The notes beneath the pieces were generated by a model. It made no database searches. It was given only the letters and a program-made list of their open reading frames with translations, and had not been told where the DNA came from. Both the position numbers and the translations under genes were made by a program. Of a DNA stretch of 64,000 nucleotides, positions 36,739-45,364 are shown in pieces. Within the stretch, counting starts at the first letter, position 1; each line of letters opens with the position of its first letter. Origin of the DNA: an uncultured Bacilli bacterium (GTDB lineage Bacteria; Bacillota_I; Bacilli_A; RF39; UBA660). The stretch covers positions 4,829 to 68,828 of the forward strand of contig CAKOUR010000010.1 of assembly GCA_934120635.1 (NCBI GenBank), written 5' to 3'.

Positions 36739-37917
36739 TTACTTTTTTGTTTCAGAAAACAACTTTTTCATTGTCTCATTTCCCTTAGTAAGCCTTTGAA
36801 TAGTCAAATCATCAGCCTTATTATTCGCTAGTCGCAAATTATTCTCACTAGAAAGCAAAGCTTCTTTTGTCTTTTGTAAATGATCAATTGTCTTATCAAT
36901 CTCATCAATAGCTTTCTTAAACTTATCACTAGCAAGACGATAGTTTCTCGCAAATCCTTCCTTAAATGTATTAAGATTATCCTCAAAATGAGAAATATCA
37001 ATATTTTGATTTTGAATCATCAAAAGTTCTTTTTTATATTTTAAAGAATTCATCGCCATTCCCCTAATTAAAGTAATCAAAGGAATAAAAAATTGAGGCC
37101 TTATCACATACATCTTTTCATATTTATGACTAACATCAACAATTCCTTCATTATAATAATCATTATCAATCTCTAACAAAGAAACAAGCACAGCATATTC
37201 ACACTTTTTTTCACGCCTATCCTTATCTAATTCCTTAAAAAAATCTTCATTTTTATGCTTAGTCGCTGTCATATCTGCTTCATTCTTCATTTCAAACATA
37301 ACGGAAACAAATTCCATTCCCTCATCATCATAATCACGATAAATAAAATCTCCCTTGGAACCAGACCTAGCATCATTATCTTTTTCAAAATAAGCATTAG
37401 AAAACAAAGGTCTTAACTTATTAAACTCATTACTACAATGAACCTCCAAAGACTCTCCAATCATCTTTGTCGACTGTTTTGCCTTAAAATCACGATAATA
37501 AGAAATCTGTTCCTCTCTATCTTTAAGTTTTTCCTCATAAGTCTCCTTCAGATTTTTTTCTTTCATCAAAAAATCATTTTTAAGAAGTTCTAATTGATTA
37601 CTTAAAGTACTGATCTCACTCTCCTTTTTAGATAAAGCTTCTTGAATGGTTAAAGCACTTTCCTTATCTTGAAGAACAAGTTTATTCTTTAATTCAACAA
37701 TCTCTAACTTTTGTTCTGTAACCCTTTCTTGATATTCTTTCTCTATCTTATTTTTTGCTAATTCAACAGCACTTTCCTTTTCAATCTTATATTGTTTTTC
37801 TCTTTCAGAAATTTCTTTTTCAAATTCTTGATCACGAATTTGTTTCACTACATTTTGATAATCCATCTCATCAATTTGAAAAACAGTCCCACAATTTGGA
37901 CATTTAATCTCATGCAT
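36739..37917 (-). CDS. DUF2130 protein with zinc ribbon, coiled coil and nuclease-like domain
   Basis: A 392-residue protein: a half zinc ribbon at the N-terminus (IKCPNCGTVFQ), a long coiled coil (about 20-150), then the DUF2130 domain (IGESLEVHCSNEFNKLRPLF, SGSKGDFIYRDYD, MFEMKNEAD, KKCEYAVLVSLLE). The GDF...FEMKN arrangement is like the PD-(D/E)xK nuclease core, which the family is thought to share. The ATG at 37917 has GAGGAGG 8 nt upstream; an ATG at 37923 is too close to it. Function not established. Confidence 0.85.
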   Translation of the reverse strand: MHEIKCPNCGTVFQIDEMDYQNVVKQIRDQEFEKEISEREKQYKIEKESAVELAKNKIEKEYQERVTEQKLEIVELKNKLVLQDKESALTIQEALSKKESEISTLSNQLELLKNDFLMKEKNLKETYEEKLKDREEQISYYRDFKAKQSTKMIGESLEVHCSNEFNKLRPLFSNAYFEKDNDARSGSKGDFIYRDYDDEGMEFVSVMFEMKNEADMTATKHKNEDFFKELDKDRREKKCEYAVLVSLLEIDNDYYNEGIVDVSHKYEKMYVIRPQFFIPLITLIRGMAMNSLKYKKELLMIQNQNIDISHFEDNLNTFKEGFARNYRLASDKFKKAIDEIDKTIDHLQKTKEALLSSENNLRLANNKADDLTIQRLTKGNETMKKLFSETKK

Positions 37918-37940
37918 AAACATTCCTCCTCTACTTTTAA

Positions 37941-37974
37941 AGAAAAAGAAAAAGAAATCTACTAGATCCCTTTT
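37941..37974 (-). terminator. Terminator of mbl
   Basis: An 11-bp stem with two G-T pairs (arms at 37950-37960 and 37964-37974) and a 3-nt loop is followed on the minus strand by T-rich sequence. Confidence 0.6.
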
Positions 37975-37976
37975 CT

Positions 37977-38972
37977 TTATAATCTTCCATTAATTAAATG
38001 AATATTGTCTAGTAATACTCCAGTTCCTTCTGCAACACAAGTTAATGGACTTTCTGCAATAAATACTGGTACTTTTAACTCTTGAGATAATAATTGACTA
38101 AAGCCATCTACCATACTTCCTCCACCAGTTAAAACAATACCTTTATCAATAATATCTGCTGACAACTCAGGAGGAGTTTGCTCCAATATTCCCTTCGCTG
38201 CATGAACTATTGTATAAATACTTTCTCTCAATGCTTCTTCTACTTCATCACTAGTAATCGTAATTGAATGAGGTAATCCAGTTACCAAATCCCGACCACG
38301 AACTTCCATCTTTTCATTCCTAGACCCAGGAAATACAGTACCAATTGTTATCTTAATATCCTCAGCAGTCCTATCACCAACAAGCAACTTATATTTATCC
38401 TTAATATACTTTACAATGTCACTATCAAAAGCATTTCCAGCAATCCGAATAGATGCACTATTTACAATACCACCAAGAGATAAAACAGCAATATCAGTAG
38501 TACCACCACCAATATCAATAACCATATTACCACTAGGTTTAGAAATATCCATACCTGCTCCAATTGCCGCTACCTTAGGCTCTTCCTCCAAGAATACCCT
38601 CTTAGCACCAGTCCTCTCAGCTGCTTCCACAATAGCATTTTTTTCTACTTGAGTGATATTAGACGGACAACAAATTAAAATTCTAGGACGAGAAAAGAAA
38701 CTTTTACCATTTACCTTTTTAATAAAATAGTTAAGCATTACCTCAGTCGTTTCAAAATCAGCAATAACCCCATCTTTCATTGGACGAATTGCCGTAACCT
38801 GTCCAGGAGTTCTTCCCAACATCTCACGAGCCTCCGTTCCAACTGCTAAAGGTTTCTTCGTATCCAAATCAATTGCTACAACACTAGGTTCATTTAATAC
38901 AATACCTTGTCCCTTAATATAAATAAGTACATTCGCTGTCCCTAAGTCTATTCCAATGTCTTTATTAAACAT
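37977..38972 (-). CDS. mbl: MreB-family cell-shape protein Mbl
   Basis: A 331-residue bacterial actin that guides side-wall synthesis under the membrane. Nucleotide motifs: GIDLGTANVLIYIKG (phosphate 1), DIGGGTTDIAV (phosphate 2) and GIVLTGGGSMVDG (adenosine). The ATG at 38972 gives the standard MFNKDIGIDLGTAN start. Position directly after spoIIID is that of mbl in Bacillus subtilis, which is why I prefer Mbl over MreB. Confidence 0.93.
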   Translation of the reverse strand: MFNKDIGIDLGTANVLIYIKGQGIVLNEPSVVAIDLDTKKPLAVGTEAREMLGRTPGQVTAIRPMKDGVIADFETTEVMLNYFIKKVNGKSFFSRPRILICCPSNITQVEKNAIVEAAERTGAKRVFLEEEPKVAAIGAGMDISKPSGNMVIDIGGGTTDIAVLSLGGIVNSASIRIAGNAFDSDIVKYIKDKYKLLVGDRTAEDIKITIGTVFPGSRNEKMEVRGRDLVTGLPHSITITSDEVEEALRESIYTIVHAAKGILEQTPPELSADIIDKGIVLTGGGSMVDGFSQLLSQELKVPVFIAESPLTCVAEGTGVLLDNIHLINGRL

Positions 38973-39026
38973 TTCTATCACCATCCTAAACAATATTTTA
39001 ACACATATTATATATTTTTAATACTC

Positions 39027-39284
39027 TTAATTTACATTTTTTTCCAAATATTTACGCCTCGTTGACTCTCCCCCTCTAATATGCCTAATATCTGTATGAT
39101 ATTGTAAAATACTTGACACTTGATGATATAAATCAATATCTATTTCTAATAACCTTTCTCTTAAATCTTTATGTATAGTACTCTTACTAATACTAAAAAT
39201 TTTAGCCATTTCCCTTACTGTATTTCCTGTTTTAATAATATAATTACCTTCATCAATAACCCTAGAAATAATCTTTTTATTCAT
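39027..39284 (-). CDS. spoIIID: Sporulation transcriptional regulator SpoIIID
   Basis: An 85-residue DNA-binding protein of the mother cell. Helix-turn-helix VREMAKIFSISKSTIHKDLR and the C-terminal basic stretch HIRGGESTRRKY match SpoIIID closely. The ATG at 39284 follows GGGAGG; an upstream frame start at 39323 would add a hydrophobic leader and is rejected. It lies between spoIIQ and mbl as in Bacillus, and acts on the sigma-E regulon there. Confidence 0.95.
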   Translation of the reverse strand: MNKKIISRVIDEGNYIIKTGNTVREMAKIFSISKSTIHKDLRERLLEIDIDLYHQVSSILQYHTDIRHIRGGESTRRKYLEKNVN

Positions 39285-39332
39285 AATTCCTCCCATAATA
39301 TTATTTATGAAAAAAAGTGGCATATCATACCA

Positions 39333-39983
39333 CTATTTTAATTCACCAGGTAATTTATCATAACAATTTTCAGGATTCAAAACACTACCTTGATAATATA
39401 ATTCAAAATGTAAATGATTTCCCAAATCTGCACTAACATTAGATTTTCCACTCTTACCAATAATCGTTCCTTGTGTTATTGCATCATTCGCCTTAACATT
39501 TACCTCACTTAAACTTTGATAAACACTAATCAAATCATTTGAATGTTTAATTTTTACCGTTTTTCCCATCAATTCATCATCGTTAACCTCTGTCACAGTA
39601 CCATCTAGAATACTAACTACTTCAAATTCAGTATCCATACCATAATCAACACCAGAATTTTGCATATATGTATTCCCATAATAAATAATAGAATTTTCTT
39701 GACTACTATTATCCGCCTGATAATCATAATAATTTTTTACAATCTTTACTTCTCCATTCGTATAAGGTCGACTAATCCTAGGCTCAGTATTAATTGTAGG
39801 AACCTCATTACTATAATTCATATCATCTTCTTGATTAACCTCTTCTACAGTATCAACATTTTTACTCTGAAAACTTTTCTGATTAACAATTTTCTCAATA
39901 CAGTAAACACTTCCTATCAACATTGCAATTGAAAAAACATACATAAATGGAACAACAAATGATTTTAATTTTCTCCTTTTCAT
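39333..39983 (-). CDS. spoIIQ: Forespore channel protein SpoIIQ (degenerate LytM)
   Basis: A 216-residue protein with an N-terminal membrane segment, a flexible linker and a LytM/M23 domain (VDYGMDTEFEVVSILDGTV to GNHLHFELYYQG). In active M23 enzymes the first zinc ligand is a His in HxGxD; here the site reads NSGVDYG, so a ligand is missing, as in the non-enzymatic Bacillus SpoIIQ. It forms the inter-membrane channel with SpoIIIAH during engulfment. It sits 48 bp before spoIIID. Confidence 0.9.
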   Translation of the reverse strand: MKRRKLKSFVVPFMYVFSIAMLIGSVYCIEKIVNQKSFQSKNVDTVEEVNQEDDMNYSNEVPTINTEPRISRPYTNGEVKIVKNYYDYQADNSSQENSIIYYGNTYMQNSGVDYGMDTEFEVVSILDGTVTEVNDDELMGKTVKIKHSNDLISVYQSLSEVNVKANDAITQGTIIGKSGKSNVSADLGNHLHFELYYQGSVLNPENCYDKLPGELK

Positions 39984-39999
39984 TTTATCACCTCTACTC

Positions 40000-40030
40000 T
40001 AAGTATGAACAAAATAAAAAAAGATATACT
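40000..40030 (-). promoter_or_regulatory. Possible sporulation-sigma promoter of spoIIQ
   Basis: Minus strand: GTATATC (40024-40030), 16 bp, CATACTTA (40000-40007), resembling a sigma-E-type pair. The A/T-rich background makes this weak. Confidence 0.25.
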
Positions 40031-40049
40031 TATTTTTAAAACAAAAAAA

Positions 40050-40077
40050 GAAAAATACTAAAAAAGTACTTTTTCTA
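40050..40077 (-). terminator. Terminator of spoIID, TACTTA type
   Basis: Near-perfect stem AGAAAAAGTACT/AGTATTTTTCT (minus strand, one bulge) with a short loop and a following T run, directly after the spoIID stop. Confidence 0.75.
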
Positions 40078-40082
40078 AAAAA

Positions 40083-41000
40083 TTATTTTTTAACCAAAGT
40101 CGTCCCCACATAATAATGAGCAAGTATCTCTTGATAAGAATATCCCTTTTTCGCCATTCCTAAAGCTCCATATTGACTCATTCCAACACCATGACCATAT
40201 CCCTTCGTCGAAACCACAACATTACTCCCTACTTGCTCAAGCGAAAAATCACTAGATCGTAAACCAAGTTTATAATAAACATCTCTTCCACTAAATAAAG
40301 TTCCATTAATTTTTAAAGAAGTAACACGATTACTATTACTCCTATTAACATCTTCAATTTTTAAAACTTTAGAATAAGAAAGCCCCAATTTCTCATAAAA
40401 TTCTTGCAAACTAATATCCTTGCTTCCTTGAAACACACTAGAGACTTCTTTATCCCAATTAGATTCAACACTCTTAAGATATGGCAAACTTTTAGAAAAA
40501 AAAGTACCAGAATCTTCCGTATAACCATTACTAGTAGAAAAAAACATTGCATCAATAATTTCTCCATTATACTCCAAACACTCCATCGAAGTTTCATTCA
40601 CAGCTTGCCTTACCTTACTAATATACTGAGAATACTTATCTTTCCACTTCTCTTTTAACTCATTATCATCCAAATAAACCTGATTACTAACCGTATCAGT
40701 AACATCATAATCTCCATTATTTCCAAGTCTTCTCATTACATAACTTCGACTAGCAACACTTTGAGCCTTTAATGCTTCTAACTCAAAACTAACCGGCATC
40801 TCCCCAGCAACAACCCCAACAACATATTCCTCTAAAGGAACTTTTTCTATATTTCCACTACTTCTCTTTACACGAACCAAAATATTAGATAAGTATTTTA
40901 ACTCTATCTCCTTGTAACTTTTTTCAGGAACGCTCAAAAAATGAACCACAAAAAAAGGAATACTTACAATTACTGCTGTGACAATGATTAATCTTTTCAT
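40083..41000 (-). CDS. spoIID: Stage II sporulation protein D
   Basis: A 305-residue lytic transglycosylase needed for engulfment. An N-terminal anchor (LIIVTAVIVSIPFFVVHFL) is followed by the SpoIID domain: VPLEEYVVGVVAGEMPVSFE with the catalytic Glu, LKAQSVASRSYVMRR, FFSTSNGYTEDSG, and the C-terminal GYGHGVGMSQYGA loop with zinc-binding candidates. It follows ywzB by 12 bp. Confidence 0.95.
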   Translation of the reverse strand: MKRLIIVTAVIVSIPFFVVHFLSVPEKSYKEIELKYLSNILVRVKRSSGNIEKVPLEEYVVGVVAGEMPVSFELEALKAQSVASRSYVMRRLGNNGDYDVTDTVSNQVYLDDNELKEKWKDKYSQYISKVRQAVNETSMECLEYNGEIIDAMFFSTSNGYTEDSGTFFSKSLPYLKSVESNWDKEVSSVFQGSKDISLQEFYEKLGLSYSKVLKIEDVNRSNSNRVTSLKINGTLFSGRDVYYKLGLRSSDFSLEQVGSNVVVSTKGYGHGVGMSQYGALGMAKKGYSYQEILAHYYVGTTLVKK

Positions 41001-41012
41001 AAATCCCTCGCT

Positions 41013-41207
41013 TTAACGAAATACTCCTAAAAAATCATTAATAAATTGAACAATATTATAAGATAATGCCATAATTAAAAACATATACATTACCCTAGCT
41101 TGATAATAATTACTTTGTCCCTTCTTAAATATCCCATTAATATTCACACTATCCATTGCATAAACCACTAACGGAATAACAAATAAATATAATAATAATT
41201 TAACCAT
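41013..41207 (-). CDS. ywzB: DUF1146 membrane protein (YwzB-like)
   Basis: A 64-residue protein with two hydrophobic segments separated by a short polar loop (NGIFKKGQSNYYQARVMYM). Size, topology and position just before spoIID match YwzB/DUF1146 of Bacillus. Function unknown. It overlaps the rpiB stop by 8 bp. Confidence 0.8.
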   Translation of the reverse strand: MVKLLLYLFVIPLVVYAMDSVNINGIFKKGQSNYYQARVMYMFLIMALSYNIVQFINDFLGVFR

Positions 41208-41643
41208 TATTTTCTCTATCCTTAATCATCTGATTTCTTCTTACATATTTATCAACATTAGAAAAAGGTGTAGTTAAAAATTTATCTACCATACTCTTTG
41301 CTTGCTCTTCATCAGTATCAGCACTAATCGCAATAACATTAGCATTATTATGACTACGACATAAAACAGCTTCACTAATATTACTAATCTTAGCACAATA
41401 AACACCCTTTACTTTATTTAATGCAATACTCATCCCAATACCAGTTCCACAAATAGCAATTCCAAAATCTACCTTCTTCTTAGTAATAGCATCCCCAAGC
41501 AAAAAGGCATATTTAGGAAAATCAACAGACTCCATAGTATCAGTACCATAATTTATAACCTCATACCCACTATGTTCTAAATATTCAACTAATTCTGTCT
41601 TTAAATAAACCCCTCTATGATCACTAGAAATTCCAACTTTCAT
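41200..41643 (-). CDS. rpiB: Ribose-5-phosphate isomerase B
   Basis: A 147-residue LacA/RpiB-type isomerase converting ribulose 5-phosphate to ribose 5-phosphate. Motifs: SSDHRGVYLK, DFPKYA, ICGTGIGMSIALNK with the catalytic Cys, and SRxHN as CRSHNNANVIA. Rpe at 2.1 kb makes the partner reaction. It is the promoter-proximal gene of rpiB-ywzB-spoIID. Confidence 0.93.
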   Translation of the reverse strand: MKVGISSDHRGVYLKTELVEYLEHSGYEVINYGTDTMESVDFPKYAFLLGDAITKKKVDFGIAICGTGIGMSIALNKVKGVYCAKISNISEAVLCRSHNNANVIAISADTDEEQAKSMVDKFLTTPFSNVDKYVRRNQMIKDRENNG

Positions 41644-41710
41644 GATAAAACCTTCCTTTCTTATTATTCAAATTATAACACATCTTCATAATATCAACAA
41701 TAAAGTTAAC

Positions 41711-41741
41711 AAAAAAAAAAGAAACCATTATTTAGTTTCTT
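41711..41741 (-). terminator. Terminator of rpmE
   Basis: A 7-bp stem (AAGAAAC/GTTTCTT) is followed on the minus strand by nine or ten T; the stem begins within the rpmE stop region. Confidence 0.85.
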
Positions 41742-41940
41742 GAGTAAATCCATATTTCTTATTAAACTTCTCTACTTGTCCTTTCTTACTAGTTAAGTTT
41801 TGTTTACCAGTATAAAAAGGATGACACATAGAACATACTTCAACATGAATCTTATCTTTAGTAGACATAGTCTTAAAAGTATTCCCACAAGCACAAGTAA
41901 CAGTTGCTTCTACATAATTTGGATGAATATTTTTTTTCAT
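41728..41940 (-). CDS. rpmE: Large ribosomal subunit protein bL31 (zinc form)
   Basis: A 70-residue 50S protein. It has the four zinc cysteines in two CxC/CxxC pairs (TCACGNTF and EVCSMCHPFYTGKQ), so it is the zinc-containing form. FYTGKQ and FNKKYG are family signatures. It is monocistronic with its own promoter, leader hairpin and terminator. Confidence 0.96.
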   Translation of the reverse strand: MKKNIHPNYVEATVTCACGNTFKTMSTKDKIHVEVCSMCHPFYTGKQNLTSKKGQVEKFNKKYGFTQETK

Positions 41941-41960
41941 ATTTTTTTCTCTCCCTTCGC

Positions 41961-41976
41961 CATGACAAAAGTCATA
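41961..41976 (-). promoter_or_regulatory. Leader hairpin of rpmE
   Basis: In the 5' leader, ATGAC and GTCAT form a hairpin with a TTTT loop about 20 nt before the rpmE start. Its placement fits an L31 autoregulatory leader, but no consensus was checked. Confidence 0.4.
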
Positions 41977-41998
41977 GATAATATAAAATACGCTCTAT

Positions 41999-42027
41999 AT
42001 TATATCAATAAAAAAACGATTTGACAA
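41999..42027 (-). promoter_or_regulatory. Sigma-A promoter of rpmE
   Basis: Minus strand: TTGTCA (42022-42027), 17-bp spacer ending TTGA, perfect TATAAT (41999-42004). Confidence 0.8.
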
Positions 42028-42068
42028 CTCTTTTTTAATAACTTTTAAAACAAAAATAATACAACAAC

Positions 42069-42097
42069 TTGCTTTATTATAACAATATTGTTATAAT
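42069..42097 (+). promoter_or_regulatory. Promoter of the TasA/CalY-like gene
   Basis: TTGCTT (42069-42074), 17-bp spacer, perfect TATAAT (42092-42097), 25 bp before the start codon. A palindrome covers the spacer and -10 element. Confidence 0.75.
42076..42097. promoter_or_regulatory. Perfect 22-bp palindromic operator
   Basis: ATTATAACAAT followed directly by its exact reverse complement. It lies over the spacer and -10 of the TasA/CalY-like promoter, a classic repressor position for a dimeric regulator. No regulator gene is adjacent. Confidence 0.65.
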
Positions 42098-42122
42098 GAT
42101 ACTAGAATATGGAGGAATACAA

Positions 42123-42932
42123 ATGAGTGAAACAAATGTAGAGAATAATCAATCAAATGATTCCAAAAAAATTATAACCTTAATTATATTAATCCTAACA
42201 ATCATGGTTTGTACAACAAGTGCAACATATGCTTACTTTGCAATAGGTGCTAAAAATACTACCACAGTTACTGGTAAAGCAGCTACTGCTAGTTTATCAT
42301 TAACAGTTAACAAAATACTTCCAACAGCAGCAAATACAGGTGTAATAGTTCCACAATATAGTTATAACGGAACAAGTGCAACGTATTCTTCAACAAATGA
42401 CATTTTAATGAAAGCTGTTAATAATACAACTCCAGGAAAATGTGTAGATGGCAACAAAAATATCATTTGCCAAGTTTATACAATTCAGATTACTAATAAC
42501 AGTACTGCAACAGCCTCTATTAGAGGAACATTTTCGTTAACAGGAGGAACCTTCAACAACTTAAAATGGTATATACTCGCTCAAGGAGCAAGTACTGTAC
42601 CTTCTGATGCTGCTACCAAAAAATATACAAATATCAACTCTTCAGGAACACTAAACCAAAGAAACGGTAGCACTACAAGATATATTTATGGATACGCAAA
42701 AAGTAACACTGCCTTAACCAATAGTGCTCATGGTTTTGATTCTAGTACTTTAGGAACAATTACTCTAACAAGTGGAGCATCTTATTATTACACAATTATA
42801 ATTTGGATCGAAGAAACTGATTCAGATCAAAGTGCTACCAATACAGGAACTTTTACAGGAACTATCGAGTTTTATGCTGTTAACAATTCAGGAAACAAAA
42901 TTAATGGTATAACATCAACTATAACTAGTTAA
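42123..42932 (+). CDS. TasA/CalY-like exported protein with SipW-type signal
   Basis: A 269-residue protein. A 25-residue polar head precedes the signal segment (IITLIILILTIMVCTTSATY, then AYFAIG), the arrangement recognised by the SipW-type signal peptidase in TasA and camelysin. The mature part is Thr/Ser/Asn-rich, beta-strand in character, with one Cys pair (GKCVDGNKNIICQVY). Such proteins form extracellular fibres or have metal-dependent protease-like roles. GGAGG precedes the ATG at 42123; an upstream in-frame ATG lies inside the promoter. No sipW is in the window. Confidence 0.82.
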   Translation: MSETNVENNQSNDSKKIITLIILILTIMVCTTSATYAYFAIGAKNTTTVTGKAATASLSLTVNKILPTAANTGVIVPQYSYNGTSATYSSTNDILMKAVNNTTPGKCVDGNKNIICQVYTIQITNNSTATASIRGTFSLTGGTFNNLKWYILAQGASTVPSDAATKKYTNINSSGTLNQRNGSTTRYIYGYAKSNTALTNSAHGFDSSTLGTITLTSGASYYYTIIIWIEETDSDQSATNTGTFTGTIEFYAVNNSGNKINGITSTITS

Positions 42933-42933
42933 T

Positions 42934-42991
42934 AAAAATACTTATTTAAAGATATCTTTATATAAAACTTATCTTATAAATAAGTATTTTT
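42934..42991. terminator. Bidirectional terminator, TACTTA type
   Basis: 15-bp arms AAAAATACTTATTTA and TAAATAAGTATTTTT (42934-42948, 42977-42991) lie between the convergent TasA-like and VirD4-like genes and give T-rich ends on both strands. Confidence 0.85.
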
Positions 42992-43019
42992 TATTAAAAA
43001 AAGAACCAAACAAATGGCT

Positions 43020-45179
43020 CTAATCATCAGAAAAGAAATCATTAAAGAAGTCATCACTATAAGTTCCTTCTTCATACAAATCTTTATCTTTTTTATCATC
43101 TATTTCAGCATCAATTATCTTTTGTTCTTTTCTCTTACTCTCTTCCTGTTCTCTTCTCTCTTCTTCCTCTAATTCAGCAATCTTAGCATCAATCTTTTTT
43201 ACTAAATCATCAACATTAAAACTAGATTCTTCACTACTACTAGAATTAGAATTATTTCCAAGAATAGAATTTAAACTCTCTTCTCCAAAAGGATTTTTAG
43301 GAAGTGAACTACTAGAAGGTGCACCTAACCCACTAAACGGATTTCCTCCTCCACCCATTCCAGAAAACGGATTAGGAGAAGCAAAAGGATTAGACATTCC
43401 TCCAAATGGATTTCCTCCTCCCATAGGAGAAGAATCAGAACCATTCATCATCGCTTCCATTTTTTCTTTTTTCTTAGCTTTAACAAAATCTCTAATATCA
43501 AATAATTGAACTTCTTTCTTTTCTCTTACTGGATAAGTAGCTTTGCCATAACTTTCTCCCCAAGCATTCTCTTTATTCATTTTCCAATCAGGAGTCATTT
43601 TTGTTTTAAAAGGCATCATACGAAGTCTCAACCAAATTACCTGATTTTGAGGCATTCTTTGCAAATCACTTACCGTTACAAGTGGTGTCGAAGAAGTCTT
43701 TTCCTTTTCCTTAGACTTCACTTCACCACACATCTTACTCAATTCCTCTAAAGCTTGCAACTCACTACTAATCAAATACAAAATATTACAGTTACCTTTA
43801 ATTGTTTCAGCATCTTCTTTTCCATATACTTTAGTCAATTGAGCAAAGTTCTGAACAATAAAAGTAAAACGAATATGTCTAGAACGAGCCGCAGTTACCA
43901 TCGTTGTTACATCTTTAAGTGGAGGCATATTCGCAAACTCATCCAAAATAAAATTAGTTCTAAAAGGTAAATGTCCACCAGATTCTTGAGCAACATCAAT
44001 CAAAGTTTCATAACATTGTTTAATAAATATAGTCGCCAAAGGATGTAAAGTTTTCTTTTCATCCTGAACAATCATAAATACAGCAGTCTTCTGACGTCCA
44101 ATATCTTTCATATCAAAATCACTATAAGATAACATCTCAGATAAATTATCACGTGAAGAAAATAATTTTACTTTTTGCTTAAAAGTAGATAACACACCAC
44201 CCTTTGTTTCCTCAGGAGCATAAACAGTACCAGAAGCATTAACATAAGCAGGTCTAGCAGGATCTTTCATATTAAAATACTCTTTAATATAATTATTATT
44301 AGGACCTCCAAATCTTTCTTCACCTAAATTAGACATCAAATTCATACTATTTAAATTAACTTGTTCCTTAGTAGCATCCTCAAATAAACCCAAAGCAAGT
44401 CCAGAAAAATAATCAGCACCTGATTTTTCCCAAAAAGGATCTCCAGTATTTTTCTCATCATACAAAATATTCAAAGCTAAATCATCTAAAAGTTCAACAG
44501 ACTTATCCATATTTCCCTCTTGATACAAATCATAAGGAAGTGTCATAGGATTCCAAGCATTACCTTTTTGAGGATCACGAAAGTTTAATACAATAATATT
44601 GTATCCTTTCTTACGTAACATCTCTCCAGTATTCTCAAACAATTCTCCTTTAGGATCAGTTAAAACCATTGACTCTCCAGCCTTAGCTAAAACTTTTATC
44701 ATAGGAAATACCACATTCTGTGTTTTACCAGAACCAGTAGCACCAATAATCAAATTATGTGCTTCACCATCATCAACCCACATCTTCTTTCCATCATTAA
44801 TAACAACAATCCCTGCATGTTCAGAAGTAGAAGCAGCAGGATCAACTTCATACAAAGTTTCCTTCATCTCTTTTTCTTTACACCATCTAGAATAACCTTT
44901 ATCTTTCTTTTCAGTAGTAAAACCTACTCCCTTTTCTCTATCAAAAAAGTAAGAACTAACAGAAAAGAAAACCCCTGCTAAGACTAAAAGGAATAAACAT
45001 AAAGTCGTAGGTAAATATTTAAGAGTAAACGCCTCAAAAGGAATAATTCCATAAAGAGTACCTTGTGTTGCTAAAGAATATGCATTCAAAACAGCAATAG
45101 CACAAAAATATAACAACAAAAAACAAAAACCTACAAATATCTTAACATCTTTAGCATCTGCCCTAAACTTAAATTTCAT
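43020..45179 (-). CDS. VirD4/TraG-like coupling ATPase with NPF-rich tail
   Basis: A 719-residue membrane ATPase. Two N-terminal membrane segments (about 12-38 and 55-78), Walker A GATGSGKTQN at 146-155, Walker B NFILDEFANM, then the TraG/VirD4 region with ARSRHIRFTFIVQNFAQL. The last 150 residues are unlike typical VirD4: Gly/Asn/Pro/Phe repeats built on NPF (GNPFGGM, SNPFASPNPFSGM, GNPFSGL, KNPFGEE), a Ser-rich stretch and an acidic end. The ATG at 45179 follows GGAGGG. No relaxase, VirB4 or VirB6 is in the window, so this is not a recognisable conjugation cluster. It may export proteins. Confidence 0.9.
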   Translation of the reverse strand: MKFKFRADAKDVKIFVGFCFLLLYFCAIAVLNAYSLATQGTLYGIIPFEAFTLKYLPTTLCLFLLVLAGVFFSVSSYFFDREKGVGFTTEKKDKGYSRWCKEKEMKETLYEVDPAASTSEHAGIVVINDGKKMWVDDGEAHNLIIGATGSGKTQNVVFPMIKVLAKAGESMVLTDPKGELFENTGEMLRKKGYNIIVLNFRDPQKGNAWNPMTLPYDLYQEGNMDKSVELLDDLALNILYDEKNTGDPFWEKSGADYFSGLALGLFEDATKEQVNLNSMNLMSNLGEERFGGPNNNYIKEYFNMKDPARPAYVNASGTVYAPEETKGGVLSTFKQKVKLFSSRDNLSEMLSYSDFDMKDIGRQKTAVFMIVQDEKKTLHPLATIFIKQCYETLIDVAQESGGHLPFRTNFILDEFANMPPLKDVTTMVTAARSRHIRFTFIVQNFAQLTKVYGKEDAETIKGNCNILYLISSELQALEELSKMCGEVKSKEKEKTSSTPLVTVSDLQRMPQNQVIWLRLRMMPFKTKMTPDWKMNKENAWGESYGKATYPVREKKEVQLFDIRDFVKAKKKEKMEAMMNGSDSSPMGGGNPFGGMSNPFASPNPFSGMGGGGNPFSGLGAPSSSSLPKNPFGEESLNSILGNNSNSSSSEESSFNVDDLVKKIDAKIAELEEEERREQEESKRKEQKIIDAEIDDKKDKDLYEEGTYSDDFFNDFFSDD

Positions 45180-45306
45180 ATGTTTTCCCTCCATAAACAA
45201 CATTAATTATAGCATATATAAGAAAAACTAGCAATTATATTTCTACCATTTTTGTTAATTATAAGTTATAATTTTCAACTTTTTCCCTAACAATATTAAT
45301 TTAAGG

Positions 45307-45335
45307 TTGTAATACATATTGTTTTTTGCTATGAT
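45307..45335 (+). promoter_or_regulatory. Sigma-A promoter of the PrsA-like gene
   Basis: TTGTAA (45307-45312), 17-bp spacer, TATGAT (45330-45335), 30 bp before the start codon. Confidence 0.6.
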
Positions 45336-45364
45336 AGTAATGTACTTTTAAAGGAGGAATAAAG

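Noticed and set aside
43020..45179. Part of an integrative conjugative element
   Set aside because: Neighbours on both sides are housekeeping or surface genes, with no relaxase, integrase, VirB genes or attachment repeats.
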